20,407 nt of DNA from Pseudomonadota bacterium (GCA_023431055.1 JAEYXX010000095.1:1-20407); one strand, 5' to 3'. Shown: positions 1 through 8,246, numbered from the stretch's first letter. A program made the numbers and translations. The notes: a model not told the origin generated them from the sequence alone.

Positions 1-118
1 CGGCCACTTCTACACCACCGACAAGAACAAGCGCACCACCCCCGACAAGATCGAAATCAAGAAATTCGATCCGGTCGTACGCAAGCACGTGATCTACAAG
101 GAAGCCAAGATCAAGTAA
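1..118 (+). CDS. rpmG: 50S ribosomal protein L33, 3' part (5' end outside window)
   Basis: The first complete codon starts at base 2 and the frame ends in TAA at 116-118. The visible 38 residues begin [20 protein letters not shown] and end in KEAKIK. This is the conserved C-terminal part of bacterial ribosomal protein L33, a roughly 51-residue protein of the large ribosomal subunit. The many lysines and the absence of a CxxC zinc-ribbon pair in the visible part fit the zinc-independent proteobacterial form. In pseudomonads rpmG usually follows rpmB, which would lie just outside the window. A strong intrinsic terminator follows 21 bases after the stop, so this gene ends its transcription unit. 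Confidence 0.97.
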   Translation, partial: GHFYTTDKNKRTTPDKIEIKKFDPVVRKHVIYKEAKIK

Positions 119-139
119 TTGATCGGCTGCCTGTCAAAG

Positions 140-166
140 AAACCCGCCCTGATCGGCGGGTTTTTT
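140..166 (+). terminator. Rho-independent terminator of rpmG
   Basis: Arms AAACCCGCC (140-148) and GGCGGGTTT (155-163) pair around a 6-base loop, and the run of T continues to 166. It lies 21 bases after the rpmG stop. This is a textbook intrinsic terminator and isolates rpmG from the downstream regulator gene. Confidence 0.95.
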
Positions 167-385
167 ATGCCTGTGCTCCTGCCACCGTGCATGTCTGCGC
201 AGGTCGGCGGCGCGACTTTTGGTCGCGCCTGTTTTGCTGCAAGTCGACCATCTGTTACTTACGTCACACCAGGCTCGGGTTTAGACTGCGCCGTTGCCGT
301 GGAACTGACTCATCCATCAGCTTTTGGGTGGATGTGGCACATGGGGCTCGGGCACTTTCCGTTCGTCATTTGCCCAGAGGCTCGC

Positions 386-1600
386 ATGACTGCTTCAGCT
401 CATTGTGTGGAAGTTCTGATCGCCGAAGCAGACCCCTGGACGTCCAACCTGCTGCAGCAACTGGTGCTGGATGTGCGCGGTGATGCCCGCGTGTTGCAGG
501 TCAGCGATGGTCAGACGGCGCTGGCACGCTGCAAGCGGCGTCTGCCCGACCTGGTGATCGCCGACGGCGAGCTGCCGGGCCTCGATGGCCTGGAGCTGCT
601 GCGCCAGTTGCGCAGACACCCGCGTACCCCGGCGTTGCCGTTCGTGCTTATCAGCGGTCGCCTGGATGCCAGCAGTGTGCGCGCTGCGCGGCCGCTGGCG
701 CCCAGTGCCTATCTGGCCAAACCCTTCAATGCCGAGAGTCTGCGTCAGCGCCTGCGCACCCTGTTGCCGGCGCCCGCGGCCGCGGTGCCGGCGCGGCCGC
801 CGTTGTTGGTCAGCGAGCTGCGCGACTTTCTCGATACGGTGCGCGAAGAAGGACAGGGCGCACCGCTGCTCAGCGATGTGCGCAATGCCGTGAGCCAGGG
901 CTTGCAGGCCGGCGAGCAGGACCTGGGCGAGCTGGAGGCGGTATTCGGTAGCGACCCGCAGATCACGGCGCTGTTGATCGCTGCCGCCAGCACCGCTGCT
1001 CAGCATCAGGGCGTGCCCTGTCAGACGCTGGCTCAGGCGTTGCACCGCCTGGGAGTGGCGCGCACGCTGAATCTGGTGCTGGGGCTGGCTCTGCAGCGCA
1101 ATGCGCAGTTGCGTGATCCGCGTTTGGCCGAGCTGGCTTCTCATGCCTGGCTGCAGGCGCGGCGCAGTGCCGATCTGGCGCGCTGGCTGGCACTCGAGCT
1201 GAAGCTCGATGCCGAGCTGTGCTACACCGCCGGCCTGTTGCACAACCTGGGCGAGTTGGCCTTGCTGCGCAGTTTGCAGGACTGGCTGGACGCCGGCGGT
1301 GAGTTGAGCAACGAGCAGATCGATCAGGCCATGCAGCGACGGGCGGCCAGCTTCGGCTCGGCCCTGCGTATCCGCTGGCGTCTGCCGTTCGGCCTGCGCG
1401 AGTTGATCGCGGCGTTCTATGGCCTTGGCAGTGGCGTGTTCTCGCGTGAGGCGCTGGTGCTCAATCTCAGCGGCGTGCTACTGGCGCTGCCGGCCAGCGA
1501 GCAGCCGAAGAGCCTGGGCGAAGCGCGCTGCGTGCGTCTGTTGCGGCTTGACCTGGCGCTGCTCGAGCGTCTGCCGGCGGAGCTTTATCAGGCGTCCTGA
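386..1600 (+). CDS. Response regulator with C-terminal HDOD domain
   Basis: 404 residues. An N-terminal receiver domain spans about 8-127. It has the acidic pair E14/D16, phospho-acceptor D60 (in VIADGELPG), S90 and K112 (in YLAKPF), so phosphorylation looks possible. An HDOD domain (about 145-345) follows, with the LCYTAGLLHNLGELALL segment at the place where HD hydrolases carry their catalytic His-Asp. HDOD proteins are non-catalytic relatives of HD phosphohydrolases used in signalling. The frame is open back to a TTG at 119, but I chose ATG 386: it has an AGAGG 5 bases upstream (376-380), protein similarity starts there, and the 119 start would run through the rpmG terminator. No partner kinase is adjacent. 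The 3' end overlaps the convergent GGDEF/EAL gene by 13 bases. The 219 bases between terminator and start presumably hold the promoter, but I see no convincing -35/-10 pair. Confidence 0.9.
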   Translation: MTASAHCVEVLIAEADPWTSNLLQQLVLDVRGDARVLQVSDGQTALARCKRRLPDLVIADGELPGLDGLELLRQLRRHPRTPALPFVLISGRLDASSVRAARPLAPSAYLAKPFNAESLRQRLRTLLPAPAAAVPARPPLLVSELRDFLDTVREEGQGAPLLSDVRNAVSQGLQAGEQDLGELEAVFGSDPQITALLIAAASTAAQHQGVPCQTLAQALHRLGVARTLNLVLGLALQRNAQLRDPRLAELASHAWLQARRSADLARWLALELKLDAELCYTAGLLHNLGELALLRSLQDWLDAGGELSNEQIDQAMQRRAASFGSALRIRWRLPFGLRELIAAFYGLGSGVFSREALVLNLSGVLLALPASEQPKSLGEARCVRLLRLDLALLERLPAELYQAS

Positions 1601-4467
1601 GTGCCGTGGAGGCAGGCGTCGTCGGCCAGCTGGCGCAGCGGCTGCGGGCGGCCGACGAAATAGCCCTGGGCGTAGTCGATGCCCAGGTGGCGCAGGCAGT
1701 CCAGGCTGGCCTGGGTCTCGACGAATTCGGCGACGGTAAGCAGACCGAGTTGCGTGGCGATCTGGCGCATCGAGCCGACCATCGCCTGATTGATCGGGTC
1801 ATTCTCGATGCCGCGAATGAAGCTGCCGTCGATCTTCAGAATGTCCAGCGGCAAATGACGCAGATAGGCGTAGGAGGCAAAGCCGCTGCCGAAGTCATCC
1901 AGGGCGACTTTCAGGCCCTTGCTGCGTAGCGCGTCGATCCATTGCGCCGAGACGCCCAGTTCACCGAGCGCCACCATTTCCGTCACTTCGATGCACAGTT
2001 TGTCGGGCGGCAGGCCGTGGCGGGCCAGCTCCTGTTCCAGCAGCTGGTGGAACGATTGGTCGAGCAGCGAGCTGGCGCTGAGGTTGATGTTGACCTGGGC
2101 CAGCTGCGCCAGGTGCGCCGGGTTGGCCGCCAGCCAGGCGCACAGATGCTGGATCACCCAGCGGTCGATGGTGCCGAGAAAGTCGTAGCGAGCCGCTGCA
2201 TCGAGAAACTGCGCCGGGCTGATCCACTCGCCGCTCTGCGGGTCGTGATAGCGCAGCAACACCTCGTAGTACAGGCCGCTTTTACCGCTCTGCAGTGCCT
2301 GCACCGGCTGGAAGAACAACTCGAAATGACCACGTTCACAGGCCTCGCGCAGGCGGGTGATCCACTGCAGCTGGCGTTGATGCTCGAGCAATGCGCCGTC
2401 TTCTGGGTTGAACTGAAATACGCGGTTGCGGCCCTGGTGCTTGGCCAGCTGGCTGGCGCTGCTGGCCCAGGTCAGGGCGGTCTCCCAATCGCGTACGCCG
2501 GAGCCGAGGGCGAGCAGGCCGATGCTGGTGTGAAGGCGGAAGGGGCGCCCCTGCCAGGTGAAGACGAACTGCTCGACCGCCCGGCGCAGGGCTTCGGCCT
2601 GTTTGAGGGCGGCCTCGTCGTCGACTTCGCGCAACAGCACGGCGAACTCGTCACCGCCGACGCGTGCCAGCTCGGCATGGCGCGGCAACTGGTGCGTAAG
2701 CTGGGTTGCCAGTTGCCTGAGCAACTGGTCGCCGGCGGAGTGGCCGCACAGATCGTTGACCTGCTTGAAGCGGTCCAGGCTCAGGTGCAGCAGGTGGCTG
2801 AAGCGGCGCTTGGCAGTGCCGCTCAGGGTTTCCGATAGCAGCCGTTCCAGCTCGCGGCGGTTGAGCAGACCGGTCAGCGCGTCGTGGGCAGCCAGTTGCT
2901 GCAGGCGTTCTTCCAGGGCGCGGCGCTCGCTGAGATCGACCACGATGCCCTCGATGCAGTCGCGCTGCGGGCGCAGATGCAGTGACAGGTAGACCCATAG
3001 CGGGCGCTGCCTGAGGTCGTAGAGTTCACATTCGCAGCTGACCATGCCGGCCTGCTCGTCGAGCTGGCGCAACAGCGCGCGCCACTGCGCTTCACCCAGC
3101 AGACGCTGCAGGGAGAGTTGGTCGATGTCATCCGGCAGGCTGGCACTGCCGAGCAGACGCGCCAGGCTCGGGTTGGCCTCCAGCAGGCGGCCGTCGCGCT
3201 GGCAGCGGAATATGCCCTCACCGCTGTTGCGAAACAGCGCCTGATACTGTTCCAGGTTGTCGATGGCCTGCGCCTGGCTGCTCAGCAGCACGCGGCGTAC
3301 GCGCTCCAGCTGCTTGTCGAGCAGGGCGCCGAACAGCAGCATGCTCAGCGCCGGCAGGTAGGCATTCAGCGCATAGAACCCGGCAGGCAGCGGAATCAGC
3401 CCGGCGCGGCTCAGTGGCATCAGCAGCATCAGCACCAGTGCCGCACTCCAGCACAGCAGATAACCGGGTGCATAGGGGCGGCGCTGGTAGACCCCCAGGG
3501 CCATCACCAGCAACTGGTACAGACCGGTGCAGAGGATCAGCAGATTGAGCGTCTGGTAGGTATAGGCATGGCTGCTGACCAGGCCGCCCAGGCACACCAG
3601 CAATATGGCGGCGAACAGGGCGTCGCGCAGCCAGCGCAGGCGTCCCAGCTCGAGGCGCAGGGCGCTGGCGAGAAATAGCGAGCTGAATATCAGCATGCCC
3701 GCAGTGGTCAGGTTGACCAGCAATTTGGGCAGCAGCGCCCACTGCGGCCAGAACAGTCCGGCGATGTTGTACAGGCTGGTGTTGTACAGCGCCACGCACA
3801 ACGAAGTGAGGCTGAAGTAGGCCAGTTGCGCTTCGCGCAGGGTGCTGAACTTGACCAGATAGAACAGTGCCAGGGCGAGCAGGGCACCAATCAGCAGACC
3901 GCTCTGCAGCCAGCTATGGGCGATCAGCTGTTGGCCCTGCTCGGCACCGACCAGTTGCAGCGGCAGGTTGATCGCCGAATGACTCTGGACGCGCAGCAGC
4001 AGGCTGTGCGGGCGGTCATCCAGGCGCGGCAGGTTGAGCAGAAACTGTGGATAGGGCTCACCACGTTCGTTGAAGGGACGTTTCGCGCCGCTGTACAGCG
4101 GGCCCAGCGGCTGCTCGCCGTCGAACATCCAGATTTCCAGGTCATCGAGAAAGGCCTGGCCGATGATCAGTTGCAGGCGCTCGGCTGCTGGAGCCTGCAA
4201 CTGCACGGCGAGCCACCAGGCGCTGCGCGTGTAGCCAATGCGCACGGCGCCCTGAATCGGTCGACCTTGCTGCTCGATGCGCTGCAACACCTCACTGGCG
4301 CTCAGCTGGCCGCTGGGGTCTTCCAGCAGCAGGCTGTGTTCGATGCTTACCGGTCTGGCCAGATCGGCAGCGCTGAGCTTCAGCAGCGGCAGCGTGCTGC
4401 CTGCCCCTGCCGGCAGAGTGCAGGCCAGGCAGAACAGCAAGATCAGTGAGCGAAGCGGTAGAAGCAT
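1588..4467 (-). CDS. Membrane 7TMR-DISM/PAS/GGDEF/EAL c-di-GMP protein, probable phosphodiesterase
   Basis: 959 residues. Signal peptide about 1-22. A periplasmic 7TMR-DISM sensory domain (about 30-175) is followed by roughly seven membrane segments (about 187-385), a PAS domain (about 405-515), GGDEF (about 525-685) and EAL (about 700-950). The GGDEF signature at 604-608 is intact, but the DxD that precedes FKQVND reads SLD (S563), so the first metal-binding Asp is missing. No RxxD inhibitory site sits at the usual distance. The EAL half keeps E735 (as EVL), N793/N795, IEVTE (826-830), DDFG (857-860), K878, E914 and QGYF (934-937). From family knowledge this predicts hydrolysis of c-di-GMP in response to a periplasmic ligand, with the GGDEF half regulatory. 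A GAGG precedes the start. The gene lies 157 bases downstream of the desaturase on the same strand, and no clear terminator separates them. Confidence 0.92.
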   Translation of the reverse strand: MLLPLRSLILLFCLACTLPAGAGSTLPLLKLSAADLARPVSIEHSLLLEDPSGQLSASEVLQRIEQQGRPIQGAVRIGYTRSAWWLAVQLQAPAAERLQLIIGQAFLDDLEIWMFDGEQPLGPLYSGAKRPFNERGEPYPQFLLNLPRLDDRPHSLLLRVQSHSAINLPLQLVGAEQGQQLIAHSWLQSGLLIGALLALALFYLVKFSTLREAQLAYFSLTSLCVALYNTSLYNIAGLFWPQWALLPKLLVNLTTAGMLIFSSLFLASALRLELGRLRWLRDALFAAILLVCLGGLVSSHAYTYQTLNLLILCTGLYQLLVMALGVYQRRPYAPGYLLCWSAALVLMLLMPLSRAGLIPLPAGFYALNAYLPALSMLLFGALLDKQLERVRRVLLSSQAQAIDNLEQYQALFRNSGEGIFRCQRDGRLLEANPSLARLLGSASLPDDIDQLSLQRLLGEAQWRALLRQLDEQAGMVSCECELYDLRQRPLWVYLSLHLRPQRDCIEGIVVDLSERRALEERLQQLAAHDALTGLLNRRELERLLSETLSGTAKRRFSHLLHLSLDRFKQVNDLCGHSAGDQLLRQLATQLTHQLPRHAELARVGGDEFAVLLREVDDEAALKQAEALRRAVEQFVFTWQGRPFRLHTSIGLLALGSGVRDWETALTWASSASQLAKHQGRNRVFQFNPEDGALLEHQRQLQWITRLREACERGHFELFFQPVQALQSGKSGLYYEVLLRYHDPQSGEWISPAQFLDAAARYDFLGTIDRWVIQHLCAWLAANPAHLAQLAQVNINLSASSLLDQSFHQLLEQELARHGLPPDKLCIEVTEMVALGELGVSAQWIDALRSKGLKVALDDFGSGFASYAYLRHLPLDILKIDGSFIRGIENDPINQAMVGSMRQIATQLGLLTVAEFVETQASLDCLRHLGIDYAQGYFVGRPQPLRQLADDACLHGTQDA

Positions 4468-4624
4468 CCTGGGCGCCTCATGGCAACTACGAGGGCGCCG
4501 AGATCCGGTGGACGCAGTAGGTCTGAGGAGCAGTCGGGCGCAGGAGAATTCTAGCCGACTACTGGCTTTATGATTGCGCGGCGGGTCTCATCCCTCGGGT
4601 TCGCCTGATGCCTGAGGACGGCGA

Positions 4625-5683
4625 TCATGCTGCCTGTGTGCGCTCCTCGGTAACCTTGCGCTGGCGAGCCCAGCGATTGGCCCGGGCGAAGGTGCCGAAG
4701 TCGTTGAAGCGCACGCCCATCTCGCGCATCACCCGGTGCGCGAAGGGCACGGTCAGCTGGCGGATGTAGAAGGGCTCCTTGACCACGAAATGGTGGATCG
4801 CATGACTGCTGCCGAAGTTGAAGCAAAACGCCTGCAGCGGCCACAGCCACCATGGGTTTAGCACCTGGGTCTGCTGGATCACGTTGCCTGGTTCGACATC
4901 ACCGTAGTAGTGCATGTTGGAGCTGACGAAGTGCAGGCAGAAGGTGCGCAGTACGTTGGGGCCAACCAGCACCACCACGGCAATGTTCACCACCTGCATC
5001 ACGCTCAGGGTGGTGGCCGACCAGGCGATCGGGGCGCCGAGTGCGGCGCTGGCCCAGTCCAGCAGGTGGAAACCGAGGAACAGGTACCAGGTCGCCCAGT
5101 TGAGCAGCCCCAGCGGCGCGTAGACCTTCAGCGTGCGGGTAAGGATCAGGCGGCGGTGCTCGGGGTTCTTCGCCCGCAGCCAGCGGATCAACGAACTCAT
5201 CATATTGTCGCCGACCATCAGCAGGCGTGCGATGCCCCAGGGCTCGCCGTTGGTGATGGCACGCTCCTCCATGTCGGCTTCGCTGCCGGAAACCTTGTGG
5301 TGGTTCAGATGAAGATGGCGGCGTACCCAGGGGTTGATGGTGCTTGGTCGCGCCAGCCAGACCAGCGCCAGCATCAGGTTGTGCGGCAGCGGTCGCTTGC
5401 GGAAATACATCGAGTGGATCAGGTCGTGCTCCAGTTCGTGTGTCAGCGAGGCGAAGAAGGCGTTGAGCAGCAGGCAGGCCCACCAGGCCAGGTAACCGCC
5501 GATGTACAAGGCGGCCGAGCCGATCATGCCGAGCAGGGCGAAGGTCAGGATGCCGGCACCGAGCGCGTCCTGATGTTGCAGGATCGGGTAGCGCTGACGC
5601 AGGGCATTGCCGTGGGCCATCACCTGTTCACGGATATAAGCGGCGCGTTGCTGGTCATTAAGGCTTGCGGGAGAAGGGGACAT
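4625..5683 (-). CDS. Membrane fatty-acid desaturase family protein
   Basis: 352 residues. Histidine boxes of the membrane di-iron desaturase/hydroxylase superfamily are visible: H82-ELE-H86-D87, H123-L-H125-LN-H128-H129, and H294-AI-H297-H298, with further His at 251 and 258. Hydrophobic stretches at about 42-78, 104-112, 190-212 and 228-246 fit four membrane passes. The family uses O2 and two electrons to insert a double bond or hydroxyl into an acyl chain, so a reductase partner is expected; substrate and regiochemistry cannot be read from sequence. Start ATG 5683 has a GAGGA 7 bases upstream. The gene diverges from an AraC-type regulator 103 bases away, which is a common arrangement for local control. 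A sterol- or carotenoid-type member of the superfamily is less likely given the overall layout. Confidence 0.88.
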   Translation of the reverse strand: MSPSPASLNDQQRAAYIREQVMAHGNALRQRYPILQHQDALGAGILTFALLGMIGSAALYIGGYLAWWACLLLNAFFASLTHELEHDLIHSMYFRKRPLPHNLMLALVWLARPSTINPWVRRHLHLNHHKVSGSEADMEERAITNGEPWGIARLLMVGDNMMSSLIRWLRAKNPEHRRLILTRTLKVYAPLGLLNWATWYLFLGFHLLDWASAALGAPIAWSATTLSVMQVVNIAVVVLVGPNVLRTFCLHFVSSNMHYYGDVEPGNVIQQTQVLNPWWLWPLQAFCFNFGSSHAIHHFVVKEPFYIRQLTVPFAHRVMREMGVRFNDFGTFARANRWARQRKVTEERTQAA

Positions 5684-5725
5684 GCCGACATCCTCTTGTT
5701 ATTGGGCTGTGACTTCACTGTGCCG

Positions 5726-5737
5726 TGACGATCGTCA
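5726..5737. promoter_or_regulatory. 12-bp perfect palindrome in desaturase/AraC divergent promoter region
   Basis: TGACGATCGTCA is fully self-complementary and lies in the 103-base gap between two divergent starts. Just upstream, GTGAC occurs twice (5709-5713 and 5725-5729), 16 bases apart start to start and so about 1.5 helical turns. Direct repeats of that kind can be AraC-family half-sites. Function as an operator is inferred only from position and symmetry. Confidence 0.35.
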
Positions 5738-5786
5738 GAGCGCCCGACCGTGCACGCCAACCTGCCTACCGGATACGCCAATCTGC

Positions 5787-6800
5787 ATGACCGCCGAACC
5801 CACTACCCTGGCCAGCTGGACCCGCGCCCTGCGCAAGCAGCTCGATGCCCTCGGCCTGGACAGCGCTGCCCTGTGCCGCCAGGCGGGGCTCGACCCGGCA
5901 GTGCTCGACGACCCCAACGCGCGCTGCCCGCTGTCGCTGACCACACGCCTGTGGCAACTGGCAGTGGCCGCCAGCGGTGACCCGGCGCTGGGCCTGAAGA
6001 CTTCGCAGTACGTCAGCCCGACCACTTTCCACGCTCTGGGCTATGCGCTGATCGCCAGCAGCAGCCTGCGCGAGATGTTCGAACGCATCGTGCGCTATCA
6101 CCGAGTGGTCAGCGATGCGCTGCAACTGGAGCTGCGCGAGCTCGGTGATGCCTACGAATTTCGCTTTCGCGTACCGCCCGGCAGCCCTGCGCCCGCACCC
6201 GAAGCGCTGGACGCCTTCGCCGCGATCTACGTGCGTAGCTGTCGCAATCGCCTGAGTCGCGAGTTCTCACCGTTGCTGGTGCAGCTGCAACGCCCAAGGC
6301 CGGCAGACCCCGCGCCCTGGCAGGCGGTGTTTCGCGCGCCACTGCAGTTCGATGCCGAGGAGAGCCTGCTGCGCTTTTCCCGCGCCGCCTTCGAGCAGCG
6401 CCTGGACGACGGCAACCCGGAGCTGGCCGAGCACAACGAGACGGTGTTGCGGCGCAATCTGCAGCAACTGCAGGCGGCCAGTTGCAGCGAGCGGGTGCGC
6501 AGCTGCCTGGAAGCGCAATTGCCCGATGGCGAGCCCTCCGCCGAACGCATCGCCCAGACCCTGCATCTGAGCCTGCGCAGCCTGCAGCGGCACCTGGCCG
6601 AGGAGGGCACCAGTTACGAGGCGCTGCTCGGCGAGACGCGCCACGCGCTGGCGTTACGGCACATGCGCGACCCGCGCTGCTCGATCAGTGAGATTGCCTA
6701 CCTGCTCGGCTTCAGCGACAGCAGCAGCTTTGGCCGAGCCTTCAAACGCTGGACTGGGCAGACGCCGAGCCAGTACCGCGATGGAAGCAGCGACGCATGA
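5787..6800 (+). CDS. AraC-family transcriptional regulator
   Basis: 337 residues. The N-terminal about 190 residues match the 'arabinose-binding domain of AraC transcription regulator, N-term' type (PF12625-like), with LWQLAVAASGDPALGLK and YHRVVSDALQLELRE as recognisable segments. The C-terminal HTH_18 region spans about 235-332: first helix-turn-helix near RIAQTLHLSLRSLQRHLAEE (254-273), second near ISEIAYLLGFSDSSSFGRAF (300-319), closing with the conserved FKRWTGQTPSQYR. The frame extends upstream to 5682, but that would overlap the desaturase start, so ATG 5787 is preferred although its ribosome-binding site is weak. It probably controls the divergent desaturase and, by its ATGA overlap, the oxidoreductase gene that follows. 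Regulators of this subfamily often respond to fatty acids or small metabolites; the effector is not known. Confidence 0.92.
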   Translation: MTAEPTTLASWTRALRKQLDALGLDSAALCRQAGLDPAVLDDPNARCPLSLTTRLWQLAVAASGDPALGLKTSQYVSPTTFHALGYALIASSSLREMFERIVRYHRVVSDALQLELRELGDAYEFRFRVPPGSPAPAPEALDAFAAIYVRSCRNRLSREFSPLLVQLQRPRPADPAPWQAVFRAPLQFDAEESLLRFSRAAFEQRLDDGNPELAEHNETVLRRNLQQLQAASCSERVRSCLEAQLPDGEPSAERIAQTLHLSLRSLQRHLAEEGTSYEALLGETRHALALRHMRDPRCSISEIAYLLGFSDSSSFGRAFKRWTGQTPSQYRDGSSDA

Positions 6801-7873
6801 CCCAGTACGACCTGATCCTGGCCGGGGCCGGCCATGCCCATCTGGGTGTGTTGCGCCGCTGGGCGCTGGTGGAGCGACCGCCGGGGCGCATCGCCTTGCT
6901 CAGTCTCGGTCCCGAGGCCTGGTACGCCGGCATGTTGCCGGGGCTGATCAGCGGCCGATTCAGCCCGGCCGATTGCCGCGTGGAGCTGCAGCCGTTGTGC
7001 CGCGCGGCCAAGGTCGATCTGATCGAGGGCGAGATCGCTGCGCTCGATGCCGATGCGCGGATCCTGCAACTCGAAGATGGACGCCGCCTGCACGGCGAGT
7101 GGTTGTCGCTCAATGTCGGTGCCGGCATGGCCATTCCGCCGCAGCAGGGCGATGCCATGCAGGTGCTGGCCGCCAGGCCCATCGACAAGCTGCTCGAAGG
7201 CTGGCAGCAGTGGCAGGCCGAGCCGCGGCGCATGGCCATTCTCGGTGGCGGAGCCGGCGGCGTAGAGCTGGCCCTGGCACTGGCCGACCAGGTACCGGTG
7301 CTGGCGCTGTTCTGTGGCGGCACCCTGCTCGACGGGCTGGCACCGGGTCTGCGCCTGCGCGCGCTGGGTCATCTGCGTCAGCGCGGCGTGCAGGTGCGCG
7401 AACATTGCCCGATCGGGCGGATCGAGGATGACTGGCTGCTCAGCGGCGACGAGCCGGTATGGCGTGGGCGGCGCCTGCTGCTGGCCAGTGGGGCGCGACC
7501 CTGGCCGTGGCTGACGGCCAGCCAGCTGGCCAGCGATGCAGGCGGATTCATCGCCATTCGTCCGACCCTGCAGAGCGAATCCCATGCGCAGATCTTCGCC
7601 GTCGGCGACAGCGCCAGCCTCGACGGCATGCGCCGTAGTGGGCGTTTCGCAGTGCGTCAGGCACCGGTACTCAGCGCCAATCTGCAGGCCGCGCTGCAGG
7701 GGCGGCCGCTACTTCAGTACCGTGCGCAATGGCAGAGCCTGGCGCTGCTTGCCACCGGTGATGGTGGCGCGTTGCTCGGCTGGCATGACTGGAGTGGCGG
7801 CGGGCAGCTGTACGGGCATTGCAAGGACTGGCTGGACCGACGTTTCGTCAAGCGCCACCGCATGCTGGGTTAG
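6797..7873 (+). CDS. FAD/NAD(P)H-dependent oxidoreductase of the SelD-associated type
   Basis: 358 residues. The N-terminal FAD-binding site is LILAGAGHAHLGVLRRW (6-22), where the GHAHL form is characteristic. AWYAGMLPGLISG (42-54) and a second dinucleotide site AILGGGAGGVELALAL (148-163) follow, then the FAD-contacting IFAVGDSASL (272-281) and a C-terminal FAVRQAPVLSANLQAAL segment. This pattern matches the family annotated TIGR03169, pyridine nucleotide-disulfide oxidoreductases that in some bacteria form the N-terminal half of a SelD fusion; here it stands alone. No redox-active CxxC is present, so it resembles NDH-2 or ferredoxin-reductase-like enzymes rather than disulfide reductases. 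The start overlaps the AraC stop in an ATGA, implying translational coupling. A possible role, by context only, is electron supply to the nearby desaturase. Confidence 0.85.
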   Translation: MTQYDLILAGAGHAHLGVLRRWALVERPPGRIALLSLGPEAWYAGMLPGLISGRFSPADCRVELQPLCRAAKVDLIEGEIAALDADARILQLEDGRRLHGEWLSLNVGAGMAIPPQQGDAMQVLAARPIDKLLEGWQQWQAEPRRMAILGGGAGGVELALALADQVPVLALFCGGTLLDGLAPGLRLRALGHLRQRGVQVREHCPIGRIEDDWLLSGDEPVWRGRRLLLASGARPWPWLTASQLASDAGGFIAIRPTLQSESHAQIFAVGDSASLDGMRRSGRFAVRQAPVLSANLQAALQGRPLLQYRAQWQSLALLATGDGGALLGWHDWSGGGQLYGHCKDWLDRRFVKRHRMLG

Positions 7874-8246
7874 CCATCGAAAACCAGGCCGGGGCGCTTA
7901 TGCCGCAAGCATTTTCCACGCGCCGCTAATGCCCGGCGGCCAGGCGTCGATACAGTGACTGGGTGCACTCACCGAAGGCGGCGCTGGAAGCCTGTTCGAT
8001 CAGCCTGCCAATGGGCGGACCGTCCAAGTTCATGACGGCGTACTACCAAAGTTTTATGGTGCAGGTGCTTCCAGGCTGTTCGAATCCGGATCATGGTGCC
8101 CGGCCGTACGCTTATTTTTCGTCGGGCCTGTCGTACACGTAGCCTGCTGCCCAGGATGCGTGGGATATTCAAGGAGAGAACCCGCCGTGACCCCGTCCGC
8201 CTACAGCGCCTCGTCGCGCACCAGAACAAGAACTCTGAGGTCGGTC
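7874..8246. other. Gene-free stretch before the chemotaxis gene, with a possible minus-strand gene remnant
   Basis: 373 bases lie between the oxidoreductase stop and the preferred MCP start. The only coding-like element is a 35-codon minus-strand frame, listed separately. The repeated motif CTGTTCGA occurs at 7992-7999 and again near 8079. I see no obvious terminator after the oxidoreductase, no FliA-type promoter and no RNA gene. Confidence 0.5.
7926..8033 (-). CDS. Possible 35-residue ORF or 3' remnant of a lost gene
   Basis: The frame reads [20 protein letters not shown], then [15 protein letters not shown], and stops at TAG (7926-7928). Codon use is mostly GC-rich in the third position, and the C-terminal part looks like a natural protein end. 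There is no strong ribosome-binding site before the ATG, and an in-frame stop lies only three codons upstream of it, so no longer reading is possible. It could be the decayed 3' end of a gene displaced from this spot, a real small protein, or chance. I do not recognise a family. Confidence 0.22.
   Translation of the reverse strand: MNLDGPPIGRLIEQASSAAFGECTQSLYRRLAAGH

Noticed and set aside
119..385. Upstream extension of the response-regulator frame from TTG 119
   Set aside because: It reads through the rpmG terminator and lacks similarity to receiver proteins; ATG 386 has a good ribosome-binding site.
1942..2838. 298-codon plus-strand frame antisense to the GGDEF/EAL gene
   Set aside because: Composition is typical of an antisense shadow (Gln/Ala/Val-rich, no domain), and the minus strand is a well-supported gene.
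5709..5730. CRP-type site in the desaturase promoter (TGTGACTTCACTGTG)
   Set aside because: Spacing and second half-site do not fit TGTGA-N6-TCACA.
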